Assembly: GCA_948144175.1 (NCBI GenBank)
Contig: CANXME010001992.1
Location: 310,001 to 374,000 of the forward strand
Length of the DNA stretch: 64,000 bases
From: Closterium sp. NIES-65
Taxonomy: Eukaryota; Streptophyta; Zygnematophyceae; Desmidiales; Closteriaceae
Direction: 5' to 3'
Within the stretch, counting starts at the first letter, position 1, and the number at the start of each line of letters is the position of its first letter. The position numbers and the translations under genes are program-made. Below are positions 37,601 through 46,341 of the stretch, one piece after another. The notes below the pieces were generated by a model. The model saw only the letters and a list, made by a program, of their open reading frames with translations. It did not search any database and was not told where the DNA came from.

Positions 37601-40600
37601 GCGGCAGAAGAAGGGGCGGACAGACAGAGCAGGGAGATGGTGTAGATGGCGGAATGCAGGATGAGGAAGCAGATCCTCAAGTGTGCGGACCCACCCACGG
37701 ACTTGAACAATGAGGATGGGTCCAGAGGACCCACCCACGCTCAGGCAGCACCGCACCCAGTCGCCTGCAGGATGGAGAGAGAGCCTCCCACCCACCCACC
37801 CACCCACGTGGGCCTTGCACCAATTCACCCACCCACGTGGGCCTTGCACCAATTCACCCACCCACGTGGGCCTTGCACCAATTCACCCACCCACGTGGGC
37901 CTTGCACCGATCCACCCACCCACCTGCAGGATGAGCACGGTGAGCTCCATCCACGTGGAGCGCAGGAAGGACGTTCTGAGCTGGTCCGTGGCGTTCAGCA
38001 GACGGCGCATGCGGAAGAGCTTCAGCGCTCGGAACACCTGAGGGGGGGGGGGCATGGGGAGCATGGCTCAAAGGGGGACAGCATGAGGTTCTGAGCTAGT
38101 CCGTGCCGTGGCGTTCAGCAGACGGCGCATGCGGAAGAGCTTCAGCGCTTGGAACACCTGGAGACAGGGGGGTGGTGATGAGGGAGATGATTAAATCCAT
38201 GGGGAGCAAGGAGAGGATGGGGATGAGCATGAGCGGATAGGGGTGCGTGGAGGGGGATTGGTGGTGAGCCAAGCCTCAAAAGCTTTGTGGTGGGAGACAT
38301 TACGAGGCAGCGGTTTCTTTTAGAGCAAGAATAGGTTCAGAGCAAGAATAGGTTCAGAGCAAGAATAGGTTCAGAGCAAGAATAAAGTGGTGCTCCTTGG
38401 TGCGTGGAGGGGGATTGGTGGTGCGCCAAGGCTCAAAAGCTCAAGCACTCCCAACGGCACCCCCTTCGAGCACTCACGGTAAAGACCCAGAAGCCGGAGG
38501 AGGAGGTAGTGGTGAGGGAGATGATGAGATGATGGAAGATGAAATGGCCTTCATTAAAGGTGCAATTAGCACCCCTGGCAGCACTCAAGCTCTCTCAGGC
38601 ACTCACAGTGGAGATCCAGAAGCCGGAGGAGGAGGTGGTGGTGAGGGTGTTGTTGAGTTGATGGAAGATGAAATGGTCTTCATTAAAGGTGCAATTAGCA
38701 CCCCTGGCAGCACTCAAGCTCTCTCAGGCACTCACAGTGGAGATCCAGAAGCCGGAGGAGGAGGTGGTGGTGAGGGAGATGATGAGGTCCATGGGTAGCG
38801 AAGAGAGGAGGTCGAGCAGGAACCACGTGCGCAGGTAGTGCCACACTATGCGGCGCTGATGAGAGGAGTAGGGGCCATGGGGGCAGGGAAGAGAGGACAA
38901 AGGGAAGGGAAGGCGCAAGGTCCAGGGGCAGGGGGAGGGGAAGGGGAAGAGGAAGAGATGGGGTGGTGAGTTCCATGAGGAGCGATGAGAGGAGGTTGAG
39001 CAGGAGCCACGTGCGCAGGTAGTGCGACACTATGCGGAGCTGATGTGAGTGGGGTGGTTGAATCCTAAGTTGGGCACTCACGTTTTTTGAGGTCTCGTAA
39101 ACGTAAATTTCGCGAAATTTTACGTTTCCGTTTACGAACGTTAAGTTACACGTAAGTCTGAGGTGGGCAGCGTAAAAAAAAGTTCAGGGTTTCGGGTTTT
39201 TTTTTCCCCTGGATTATGTACAGGTACTACCCTACTACTAATCCGCCATGTGCATTTCTAGAATAGCGATTTTACTAGGTATGGAGCGCCTTTCGAGTCC
39301 GTGAAAAGATTCAGCGTTGACTAGTAGGAGAGGAATACGATAGGATACGAACGAGCTGGTAGGTTGACGTCGAACAAGATAGCGAGTTAAGGATTTAGGT
39401 GGGAGGGAGATGACCGTGTTGTGTTAGGGAGGGGGAGGTGGGGGGGGGGGGGGAGGGGGAGGAGGAGGAGGAGGAGGAGGGGGAGGGGGAGGAGGAGGAG
39501 GAGGAGGAGGAGGAGGAGGAGGAGGAGGAGGAGGAGGAGGAGGAGGAGGAGAGGAGGAGGAGGAGGAGGAGGAGGAGGAGGAGGAGGAGGAGGAGGAGGA
39601 GGAGGAGGAGGAGGAGGAGGAGGAGGAGGAGGAGGAGGAGGAGTAGAGATGGGGTGCTGCCTCTAACTGGATTTTGTGTCTAGGGTATTATCTTTTCTTC
39701 AAAGTTGACATGATGCCTACAGAATGAGTCTCCCTAGTACTCTGTTTTTTTTTTTCCCCGGGCAGCCCAAAAAAGGTTTTCTGGTGACTGTAAACCTAGG
39801 GTCGAATCCACGTTCGTAAACGTAAAAAACGTCGTAAATAAACGAAAACGTAACAAACCGTAAAACGTAAAATCCAACTTAGGTTCAATCTGGTGCGACT
39901 GCAAGCAAGAACTTGATGCCAGTCTCTGTGCAGCAGCCACACGCTGCTCAACTTTTGAGTCGACTCAAAAATCGTCTCTGTGCAGCAGCCACACGCTGCT
40001 CAACTCCTCCTCCCCCCTCCCACACACTCACTCCACACTTTCCACCTTCCCCCCCCCCCCACCATCTACCCTCCCGCACTACAACCCACCTGCTCCAGAT
40101 CAATCTGCTGCAGCTGCAGGATTTTCCTCCCACACACTCATTTCAACCCTTCCACCTTGCCCTCCATCTAGACCCCACCCCCCCCACAACGCACCTGGTC
40201 CAGGACAATCTGCTGTGGCTGTAAGATCTTGATGCCATCCCTTGTGCAGTCACGCTGCTCAACTCCTCCTCCCACACCCTCACTTCGCCACTCCTTTCAC
40301 CTCCCCCACCCCACCCCACCCCACCCCACCTCACCGCACCCCCTCACCCCCATCGCACCTGTTCCAGGACAATGTGCTGCGGCTGCAATATCTTGATGCC
40401 GTCGCTTGTGCGCACATGCTGTTCTCTTGTCACGTAACTGTCGCGGGGATTCAGAAATTCAGGGATTTACGGAGGCAAGCAAGCAAGCAAGCAGCAGAGA
40501 GAAGTGTTTTTTTTTTGGTGGACTAAGCAAGAGCAGCAGGAATCATCTTGATGCCATTCTCTGTGCATACATGCCGCTCCCACGTCACATACCTGCAGTG

Positions 40601-43600
40601 AGGATTCAGGGAGCGATTCATGGAGGTACGCAAGCGATCTGCTCCACAAAGTGCTTTTGAGTCGACTCAAAAGCGGATTCATGGAGGTAAGCAAGCGATC
40701 TGCTCCATAAAGTGCTTTTGAGTCGACTCAAAAGCGGATTCATGGAGGTAAGCAAGCGATCTGCTCCATAAAGTGCTTTTGAGTCGACTCAAAAACGGAT
40801 TCATGGAGGTAAGCAAGCGATCTGCTCCATAAAGTGCTTTTGAGTCGACTCAAAAGCGGATTCATGGAGGTAAGCAAGCGATCTGCTCCATAAAGTGCTT
40901 TTGAGTCGACTCAAAAGCGGATTCATGGAGGTAAGCAAGCGATCTGCTCCATAAAGTGCTTTTGAGTCGACTCAAAAGCGGATTCATGGAGGTAAGCAAG
41001 CGATCTGCTCCATAAAGTGAAGGACTCACCCAGTCTTGAAGCCCAGGAGGACGTCTATGAGGTAGATGGCGGAGAGGGTGGAGTGGAGGATAGCCACGCT
41101 GCCGGAGAGCCGTGAGGGTGAGCTGGTAATCAGGTGACTTTTGAGTCGACTCAAAAGTCACCTCGCTGCCTGAGAGCGGTGAGGGTGAGCTGGTAATGAT
41201 CGCACGGAAGTGAGGAAGTGAAAGCCGTACCCGGTTTTGAACCCCAGGAACACGTCGATGAGGTAGATGGCGGAGAGAGTAGAGTGGAGGAGGGGGCAGG
41301 TGCGCAGTGAGGGTCAGCTAGCCATTCACTCCAGCGAGAAAGAGTGAAAGCGAGAGAGAGAGAGAGAGATGAAAGGCTCACCCGGTCTTAAAGCCCAGGA
41401 GCACGTCGATGAGGTAGATGGCGGAGAGGGTTGAGTCGACGATGAGCCATGCACCCGTGGAGCGCAGGTCAAAGGCGATCTGGAAGAGAATCTCCCACTG
41501 GCGGGCGGGAGGTGAGAGGGGAGGGGAGGGGCACATGGAAGAGGGTGTGGGAGAGGGTATGGGTGAGGGTGGTGGGTTGACATGAGAGTGTGGAGTGGAG
41601 GATGAGCCATGCGCCTGTGGAGCGCAGGCCAAAGGCGATCTGGAAGAGAATCTCCCACTGGCGGGCGGGGCGGGAGGGGCGCACAGGGTGGAGAGGGGCA
41701 CACGGGAGAGGGCGTGGAGAGAGAGACACAAGGGAGAGGGCGTGGAGAGAGAGACACAAGGGAGAGGGCGTGGAGAGAGAGACACATGGGAGAGGGCGTG
41801 GAGAGAGAGACACATGGGAGAGGGCGTGGAGAGAGAGACACATGGGAGAGGGTGGCTTGTAGGTGGTATAAGAGAGTGGAGCGCAGGTCCAAGGCGGAAC
41901 CTCGGGTACGGGTGAATGATGGGGGATGCGCATTCGCCTCAACACCTCGCATCCTTCTCATCGCCCCCAGCAACCCCCGGTACAGCACGTTCCACCACCC
42001 CCCCTCGCCCCTCCTCCCCCTCCTCACAAGCTCACCATGTTGTAGAGAATGCAGGCGCCCACAAGCACATTGATATCGCGGCGGAACCTTGAGTAGGGGT
42101 GAATGATGGGGATGCGCATAACACCCCCCCCCCCCCCCCTCCCCCCCCCCCCCCCCCCCCCCTCTCCCTCCCCCTCCTCACAAGCTCACCACGTTGTAGA
42201 GAATACAGGCGCCCACGAGCACGTTGATGTCTCGGCGGAACCTTGAGTAGGGGTGAATGATGGGGATGCGCATTCGCCTCATCGCCGCCAGAACCCACCG
42301 ATACAGCACGTAGCACAGCCCGGCCTCCTTCCGAGGCGGGGTGGACGGCACGGGCCCAACCTTCTCAGGTACGGGCTGGTTCAGGTACGTAGCCCATGCC
42401 GGGTTTGACCAGCACCCACCTCCCCTCTCTCCGTCCTCTCCTCTCCCTCCTCTCCCTCCTTGCAACCCTCGCAATCCCCGCCCCCTTCTCCTTTTCAACA
42501 CCCTGCTCTCCTCGCTGCTCCCTCCGCCCTCCTCCCCAATTCCCTCTCTCTTCTCCTCCTCGCGTTCGCTCGGGGGCGAGTCAGGCAAATCCTGGTGCCA
42601 GGAATTCTGGAGAAAGCTTGCTACATGCCTGAAGCTCCTGCTGCTCGCACCAGCTATACCACCCCAGCCCTCTCCCGCTGCTCCCGGGGTATCCCTGTCG
42701 GGTGAGTCTGGCCCCCACCTCACTCGCAACCGTGATGCCCGCCTGCCAGAACGTTGACGTTTTCCGTTAACGTCAACCTCGTCGTCTGTTTGTCCGTCAG
42801 GCCTGATTTCGTCCCTATGTTCGTCGTCTAGTCGGCCGTCTGGTCTGATCTCACCACCCTCACCGTGTGAACTGCTTTCCGCTGCTCCCACTGGTCTCGA
42901 CGACGCGCTCCTATCGCTCGCCGCGTCGCCTGCGACACTCCGTCGCCCATGCGACTCTTCGGATCGCCCAGACGCTTCCCCCACCAGCCCCGCCTCTCCG
43001 TCTAACATCTCGAAAACACCTTCTAGTCGATCAGACGACACTTCCAGTCGCCTAGACGACGCTTCCAGCCGCCTAGACGACGCTTCCAGCCGCCCAGACG
43101 ACGCCTCCAGCCGCCCAGAAGACGCATCCTGTCGCCAAGACGACGCTTCCTGTCGCCAAGACGACGCTTCCTGTCGCCACGATGACGCTTCCAGTCGCCC
43201 GGACGACGCTTCCTGTCGCTCAGCAGAGTCGGGACGGTCTGATTGCACACCACGGCTACTATTGCCGACAGAGCGAAGGTTAACGGAGTCTAGACCGGGG
43301 CTGCGAAGACCAGCAGAGTGCTGCCCCGCTAATGTCGCTGGAGAACGCGGAATCGGCTCGAGCGCCGCAGCAGATCGTGACCGTCCGTGCTGCTGACGGT
43401 GACGATTGCGCCTACTACTGCCGCCGGGCCCGATGGAAGCGGCCAAGTTGCGCGAGCTGAGAGAAGTGAGGGAGGAATCAGGCGCGCGGGAAGAATCGGG
43501 CGCGCGGAAGGAGTCAGCCGCTCGGAAGGAGTCAGGCGCGCGGAGGGAATCAGGCGCGCGAAAGGAATCAGGCGAGCGGAAAGGGTTAGGCGAGCGGAGA

Positions 43601-44016
43601 AAGTTAGGCGCGGGGGAAGCATCAGGCGTGCGGGAAGGGTTAGGCGTGAGAGACGAGTCAGGCGTGTCAGAGGGGTTGGAGCGCATTTCGCGGGAGATGA
43701 GAGGCTGCAGGCAGGGAACGCAGAAGCCATGGCCGTTGCGGCAGCCATGAAGCGCATCAAGCTCCGCGTCGCTGCGGAAGGATACCCTCTCGCGGTCGCT
43801 CGAGTCGCCAGTGGTTGTCGCACAGCCGCTGTGCGACGGATTAAGATTTCGTGAAGCTGCTCGGCCTGTCACCTCCCCTCGCCCGCTCTTCTCCCTCTCT
43901 CTCTTTTCTTCATCTCTCGTGTCTCTGTCTCGCGAGGTCCAACGAGCGGACTGAGAGGGTTCCTCATCAATACTAAGTGACCGTGACAGCTTCGGCAGTC
44001 CCGCCACACCCAGCAT
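26411..44016 (-). CDS. Voltage-gated K+ channel with CNBD (KCNH/HCN-like)
   Basis: Six-transmembrane K+ channel of the EAG/HCN superfamily, plasma membrane. Exons (minus): 44016-42190 (609-residue cytosolic N-terminus ending IHPYSRFRRDINVLVG), 41497-41382 (S1/S2, LIDVLLGFKTG), 40437-40359 (YVTREQHVRTSDGIKIL), 38855-38736 (S3, HYLRTWFLLDLLSSLPMDL), 38037-37924 (S4, FRALKLFRMRRLLN), an unresolved S5 exon near 37740-37560, 37471-37286 (pore helix, TYWSMVTFAS), 36215-36085 (filter VGYGD, S6), 35809-35765, 35476-35431, 34932-34855, 30468-30413 (C-linker), 28992 to about 28439 (CNBD first half, GEFICAEGEVSRHLYILRAG), about 27680-27282, 26608-26411 (CNBD end, stop at 26411). Joins checked from exon 1 to S4, and from the pore exon to the start of the CNBD, keep frame. 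The N-terminus has Arg/Ser 8-residue repeats. The CNBD is split by a Glu-rich insert whose frame I could not resolve. Confidence 0.82.
26567..27000 (-). repeat. Tandem copies of a CNBD exon segment, 144-bp unit
   Basis: Four copies of the codons for AKTECELLLLLLDDLFDTLE with adjoining intron; the first three repeat at 144 bp (GTC at 26567, 26711, 26855), the fourth (TKCELLLDDLFDTLESFPQLL) near 26940-27005 is more divergent. Only the 26608 exon continues to the stop codon. Confidence 0.85.
27050..27110 (-). repeat. Partial copy of channel exon end (VEATFQ exon)
   Basis: About 50 bp repeating 27288-27345 (GTGGCCTCAACACAGAT...), the segment coding WPKQRVALICVEA, with several differences. Confidence 0.65.
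28096..28325. repeat. (GGGA)n microsatellite
   Basis: About 230 bp of GGGA repeats with two or three interruptions, in a channel-gene intron. The Pro/Ser reading frames across it have no support as genes. Confidence 0.95.
28527..28636 (-). repeat. (CTC)n tract, poly-Glu on the minus strand
   Basis: Long CTC/CCT triplet run. In the frame of the CNBD exon it would give an acidic Glu stretch after the CNBD first half; whether it is translated is unclear. Confidence 0.85.
29203..29320. repeat. 39-bp tandem repeat
   Basis: Three copies of a purine-rich 39-bp unit (GGTGGGGAAGGAGGGG...GGGATGTAGA), each ending with the start of the CNBD exon copy. Confidence 0.85.
29313..29377. repeat. Palindrome (GCGC centre) between 19-bp direct repeats
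   Basis: ATGTAGAGGTGGCGGCTCA at 29313-29331 and 29359-29377 flank the perfect 18-bp palindrome TTTTGAGGCGCCTCAAAA at 29333-29350. Confidence 0.95.
29391..29904. mobile_element. Non-autonomous TIR element (MITE-like) C
   Basis: About 510 bp with imperfect terminal inverted repeats (TATACATGTGCAACAAGG at the left; ATACATGTGCAAAGCAACG read inward from the right), rich in GAGCCGAG/CTCGGCTCG. Flanks CGCAC on both sides suggest a 5-bp target duplication. It sits inside a CNBD exon copy. No transposase frame; superfamily not assigned. Confidence 0.7.
30672..30780. repeat. 15-bp tandem repeat
   Basis: Seven or so copies of AGCCCTCACACAATG or its CTATG variant, just before the 42-bp satellite. Confidence 0.88.
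30838..33687. repeat. 42-bp satellite, block 1 (about 67 copies)
   Basis: Unit GTGAGACGAGTCGTATGGTG plus 22 more bases on the minus strand, with few variants (CTC/CCT, CAC/CAT, TAA/TTA). It lies in the intron after the channel exon ending at 34855. Because 42 is a multiple of three and the unit has no stop, long frames of 14-residue repeats (VVRRVVWCEAYELI) run across it; these are by-products. Each unit carries a GTGAGA donor-like motif. Variants recur in groups, pointing to spread by segmental duplication. Confidence 0.97.
33688..34312. mobile_element. Non-autonomous TIR element A inserted in the satellite
   Basis: 625 bp interrupting the 42-bp array. Ends: TTAGTTGGAATATACGC and, inverted, TAAGTTGGAGTATACGC. 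Subterminal GCGTATAAACGC motifs and an internal T-run followed by CGGGCAGCCCTAAAA are shared in kind with element B at 39066. No coding capacity. Insertion after the array had formed is clear. Confidence 0.8.
34313..34841. repeat. 42-bp satellite, block 2 (about 13 copies)
   Basis: Continuation of the same satellite up to within 15 bp of the splice donor at 34855. Units are the same types as in block 1. Confidence 0.96.
35018..35075 (-). repeat. Partial copy of channel C-linker exon
   Basis: Repeats the 5' part of the exon 34932-34855 (codons MVHLTRQWQ) with its own AG acceptor, with several differences. Confidence 0.7.
36298..36357 (-). repeat. Partial copy of channel filter exon
   Basis: Second copy of the acceptor and the codons for VGYGDIYPQDTIPERIFG, 140 bp from the complete exon at 36215. 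Either acceptor would supply the K+ selectivity filter. Confidence 0.85.
36493..37163. repeat. 14-bp minisatellite (about 47 copies)
   Basis: Unit AGGAAAGGGATGAG with ATG/ACG and single-base variants, filling most of the intron between pore-helix and filter exons. Long Ser/Pro/Phe frames across it are not genes. Confidence 0.96.
37190..37262 (-). repeat. Partial copy of channel pore-helix exon end
   Basis: Repeats the codons for YVAPTYWSMVTLP and the donor of exon 37471-37286, with substitutions. Confidence 0.8.
37798..37920. repeat. 29-bp minisatellite next to a splice donor
   Basis: Four copies of CACCCACGTGGGCCTTGCAC plus nine bases, starting directly after the donor of the S4 exon (ends 37924). 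The CACGTG palindrome is inside each unit. Confidence 0.88.
38092..38160 (-). repeat. Partial copy of channel S4 exon
   Basis: Repeats VFQALKLFRMRRLLNAT with acceptor; the complete exon starts at 38037. Contains a small GTGCC insertion near its end. Confidence 0.8.
38327..38385. repeat. 17-bp tandem repeat
   Basis: Four copies of GGTTCAGAGCAAGAATA in a channel-gene intron. Confidence 0.85.
38472..38720 (-). repeat. Two partial copies of channel S3 exon end
   Basis: Segments near 38472-38530 and 38598-38660 repeat the SSSGFWIST codons and donor of exon 38855-38736 with about 110-bp intron pieces; the second and third units are almost identical. Confidence 0.8.
38965..39050 (-). repeat. Partial copy of channel S3 exon start
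   Basis: Codes LRIVSHYLRTWLLLNLLSSL after an AG acceptor; differs at several residues from RRIVWHYLRTWFLLDLLSSL of the complete exon. Confidence 0.8.
39066..39883. mobile_element. Non-autonomous TIR element B
   Basis: About 820 bp. Ends CTAAGTTGG and CCAACTTAG with CGTAAACGTAAA-type subterminal inverted motifs. Contains T-runs followed by CCCCGGGCAGCCCAAAA, as in element A at 33688, so the two belong to one family. A long GGA microsatellite lies inside. No transposase. Confidence 0.7.
39456..39645. repeat. (GGA)n microsatellite
   Basis: About 190 bp of GGA repeats inside TIR element B; Gly and Arg/Glu frames across it are not genes. Confidence 0.95.
39890..40260 (-). repeat. Three partial copies of channel exon 3
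   Basis: Copies near 39890-39950, 40085-40125 and 40193-40250 repeat DGIKILQPQQIVLDQ-like codons and donor of exon 40437-40359 with many differences. A further start-type copy (YVTWERHVCTENGIK) lies at about 40530-40605. Confidence 0.78.
39922..40005. repeat. Palindrome (TCGA centre) between 32-bp direct repeats
   Basis: A 32-bp segment beginning GTCTCTGTGCAGCAGCCACA is identical at 39922-39953 and 39974-40005; TTTTGAGTCGACTCAAAA (39953-39970) lies between. Confidence 0.96.
40613..41019. repeat. 61-bp satellite carrying the palindrome
   Basis: Six and a half copies of a 61-bp unit. Each junction holds TTTTGAGTCGACTCAAAA, at 40655, 40716, 40777, 40838, 40899 and 40960. Most copies have GC on both sides, making 22-bp perfect palindromes. 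The rest of the unit (GGATTCATGGAGGTAAGCAA...) contains GGTAAG, a strong donor motif on the plus strand. Confidence 0.97.
41020..41295 (-). repeat. Two partial copies of channel exon 2 end
   Basis: Segments about 41024-41090 and 41225-41290 repeat STLSAIYLIDVLLGFKTG codons plus donor of exon 41497-41382. A start-type copy (WEILFQIAFGLRSTGAWLI) lies at about 41600-41668. Confidence 0.82.
41099..41198. repeat. 32-bp palindrome between direct repeats
   Basis: The palindrome core TTTTGAGTCGACTCAAAA extends to a perfect 32 bp at 41132-41163 (arms begin AGGTGACTTTTGAG). Imperfect 34-bp direct repeats (GCTGCC...GAGGGTGAGCTGGTAAT) flank it at 41099-41132 and 41165-41198. Confidence 0.93.
41701..41850. 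repeat. 28-bp minisatellite
   Basis: Five to six copies of GGAGAGGGCGTGGAGAGAGA plus eight bases in channel intron 1. Confidence 0.92.
41885..42172 (-). repeat. Partial copies of channel exon 1 end, and a C-run
   Basis: Copies at about 41885-41990 and 42030-42120 repeat the IPIIHPYSRFRRDINVLVGACILYN coding region or its upstream part, with substitutions. A run of about 45 Cs with few interruptions lies at 42122-42168, just before the donor of the complete exon (42190). Confidence 0.82.
43025..43215 (-). repeat. 24-bp coding repeat in channel N-terminus
   Basis: Eight or nine 24-bp units encoding SS(G/W/R)R(L/Q)EA-type octapeptides. A related PDS(F/L/S)RA repeat lies at 43475-43600. Both are in the cytosolic N-terminal region. 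Confidence 0.88.
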
Positions 44017-45989
44017 GACTTTTTGGTCGACTCAGAGGTCAGCGCGAGGCTCTACGAGAGGACTGCGAGGGTCGCGCACCAGTGCTAAGCGACCGCAACA
44101 GCTTCGGAAACTCACTCACCCCGGCCATGTGGATGGTTGGGTTAGGACGAGAACAATGGCATAGGGCTGACAGAGAAAACTCGTTGGTTGCAGACTCCCG
44201 TTGGCTCAGCACGTGCTAGTGACGCAGTAGAAATGACCAAACTTGATTACTATCGACACATTCGAGAACATGCGCCGTACCGCAATGTCAAAAGAACCTG
44301 AATCGTAGCTAAATAGCGGTGCGACTACCGCAAGCCGGATGATGTTTGACGAAATGTTGGACCACAAACGAAGTTTTTTATTCGGAGCAGCATCCCGTGA
44401 AAAGTGTGAGACGCTTGTTTCCTGCTTTAGATTCTAGGTCAGAATGGATGAGTTGTAAAAACGTCCTAGCCTACACACAGTAGGCGAAATAATGCTTCCG
44501 CAAGTCCTGCTCTGGTCATGAAGCGCGGTTCGTTGTTGCGGTTTCATTCACCACAGTCAAAGTAGGGTGCTTAGTTACCACCATTTCTGACCATGGCAGA
44601 CCAGACTGAACTGGAGTTGCAATCCCAGACACACAACTCCGTGTGCTTGGGCTTCCAACAAGGTTTTCAATCCCAAGGCTGCGAGGGTGGGGAACATTTT
44701 CCTGACCACAACTCTCATCCAAAATTTTGATTGGGGAGTTGAAATGAGAACCGTTTGTACACTTCGGCCTACTGTATACAGTCGATGCTCAGCCCGTTGC
44801 AAAACATTTGCTCTCACAATTAGAAATTCAGTCACTCGCGAACGATTTGCCCGTGAGTGACTAAATTGACCATTGTGCAGATTTCGGGGTACAGTCACCA
44901 AGTTGAGGAAGAAAAACATCTACAGTTCATAAACAACAACGGTTGCCCGTCATCTGAAAAGCTTACATGGTTACGAAATTAAAACCCTTAACTCGATTCA
45001 CAATGCAATTTCATATTACAGTCACCTTTTTGCCCGTGGCGACAAGGGCGAATGTGGCGAAAATCTCGAAACACTTTTCGCGCACGTGCCGCCTGCTACC
45101 TGGTGTTCTTGAAATGAGAACCGGTTGTACACTTCGGAGGGCTGCCCAAAAAGAGCAACTGTACGGTAGTAACTGGACTACAGTATAACTCGACTGTTCA
45201 GTCAGACACACAGCAGCCAGAACGAGACAACGCCTTTGTCCCACACGGTTGCTACGTTGGAGCCTTTTCGCAGACTCTACTCAACCGTTCTAAACTACTC
45301 GATACCACTCTTCAACGCAAACCATCTGACCAACCTATCTAGCTGCACTTCTTGAAATGAGACCTCACAACCAAACCCGCCCGCCATGGGAAGGGAGTGT
45401 GCGTAGTGAGGAGAAAGACGTGCAATGAGGACGACGTGACGAGCGTGCATTGGAGGTGGGAGCACATAACTGCACCTCATTATCCTCTACACACAGGTAC
45501 CGAAGCCACATTCGTTTGTGTATTTGATGCTTGAGCTGGGTTGTAGAAACCGTACCTGTATGACAATGGAGAATGCCCTGCCGCGTACATTGTTCGTCGT
45601 GAGCTCGGGCTCGTTAATTTGCTTATTGGAAACGGTTGAGTACGATGAAGCGGTTTCACCCCTTCACAACTTTGAACTCCTCTACTCAGCTCAGCAGCAG
45701 CCTGAACATTCATGGGTGAACTGTAACGAACTTTCATGAACACCAACTCTGGTGTCTGGACCTTGGCTCTGGTTCTTCTGATCATCCATCCTCCTGATGT
45801 ACATGGAGCATGTGAGGCGATTTTAGTTCTGAAACCTGTCAAGTGCATTGGCAGTTATGTGTTGTAGGTTGTCAGAAGTAGTCGGTAGAAGGCACGTCTA
45901 TCTCTTGAAAAGCTTGCTTGCCGGGTTCTCATTAGAAGTGCGTAGTTAAGATAAATAGCAAAAATCAGACTACAGGTTTTAATTTACTA
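44017..45989. other. Intergenic region between channel and HKT 1 (divergent promoters)
   Basis: No gene supported. A 28-bp motif starting TTGAAATGAGAACCG occurs at 44737-44764 and 45111-45138. A degenerate palindrome (TTTTTGGTCGACTCAGAG) lies at about 44020, overlapping the channel start. Sequence near 45690-45740 resembles that near 54945-54985 upstream of HKT 2, so the tandem duplication took in some promoter DNA. Confidence 0.6.
44778..45197. mobile_element. Possible small TIR element
   Basis: ACAGTCGA at 44778 and its inverse TCGACTGT at 45197 could be ends of a 420-bp pogo/mariner-like non-autonomous element. Short inverted match only. Confidence 0.25.
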
Positions 45990-46048
45990 ATGACGACAGC
46001 AACGACGCGGGACGTAGAAGAAACCGAAACCGAAGCATTAGGACCAAG
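45990..46048 (+). other. Candidate upstream coding exon of HKT 1
   Basis: ATG plus MTTATTRDVEETETEALGP followed by AG|GTATGG. The same peptide pattern (MTIARTRNVEEIETEALEP) and donor lie at 55292 before HKT 2. Joining 46048 to an AG acceptor at 46334 reaches MAEEQ in frame. If used, HKT 1 would gain 22 residues. Confidence 0.45.
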
Positions 46049-46341
46049 GTATGGTCTTACCGTGCTGTCGCGCTCTGTTGACTTCACCAATGGTGTCAAT
46101 TCTGCATTATCTAACCACATTTCGTCAAGCCTGGTCATTGCCATCATCAGGTCGTTCCCACGAAGTTCTTTTGTTGGTTTGTTTTTTTTTTTTTTCCCTC
46201 CTTTTTCATTTTCAAAGTTTTTTTCTAGCTTTCGAACCTGGCGTAATGGAGTCAATGCCGAAAATGTTCTCTTCCTTCAATGTTTTATCATGCATTTCCC
46301 TGCGTGTAACTACTAATCATGAACGGAGAATCAGGATTCCT

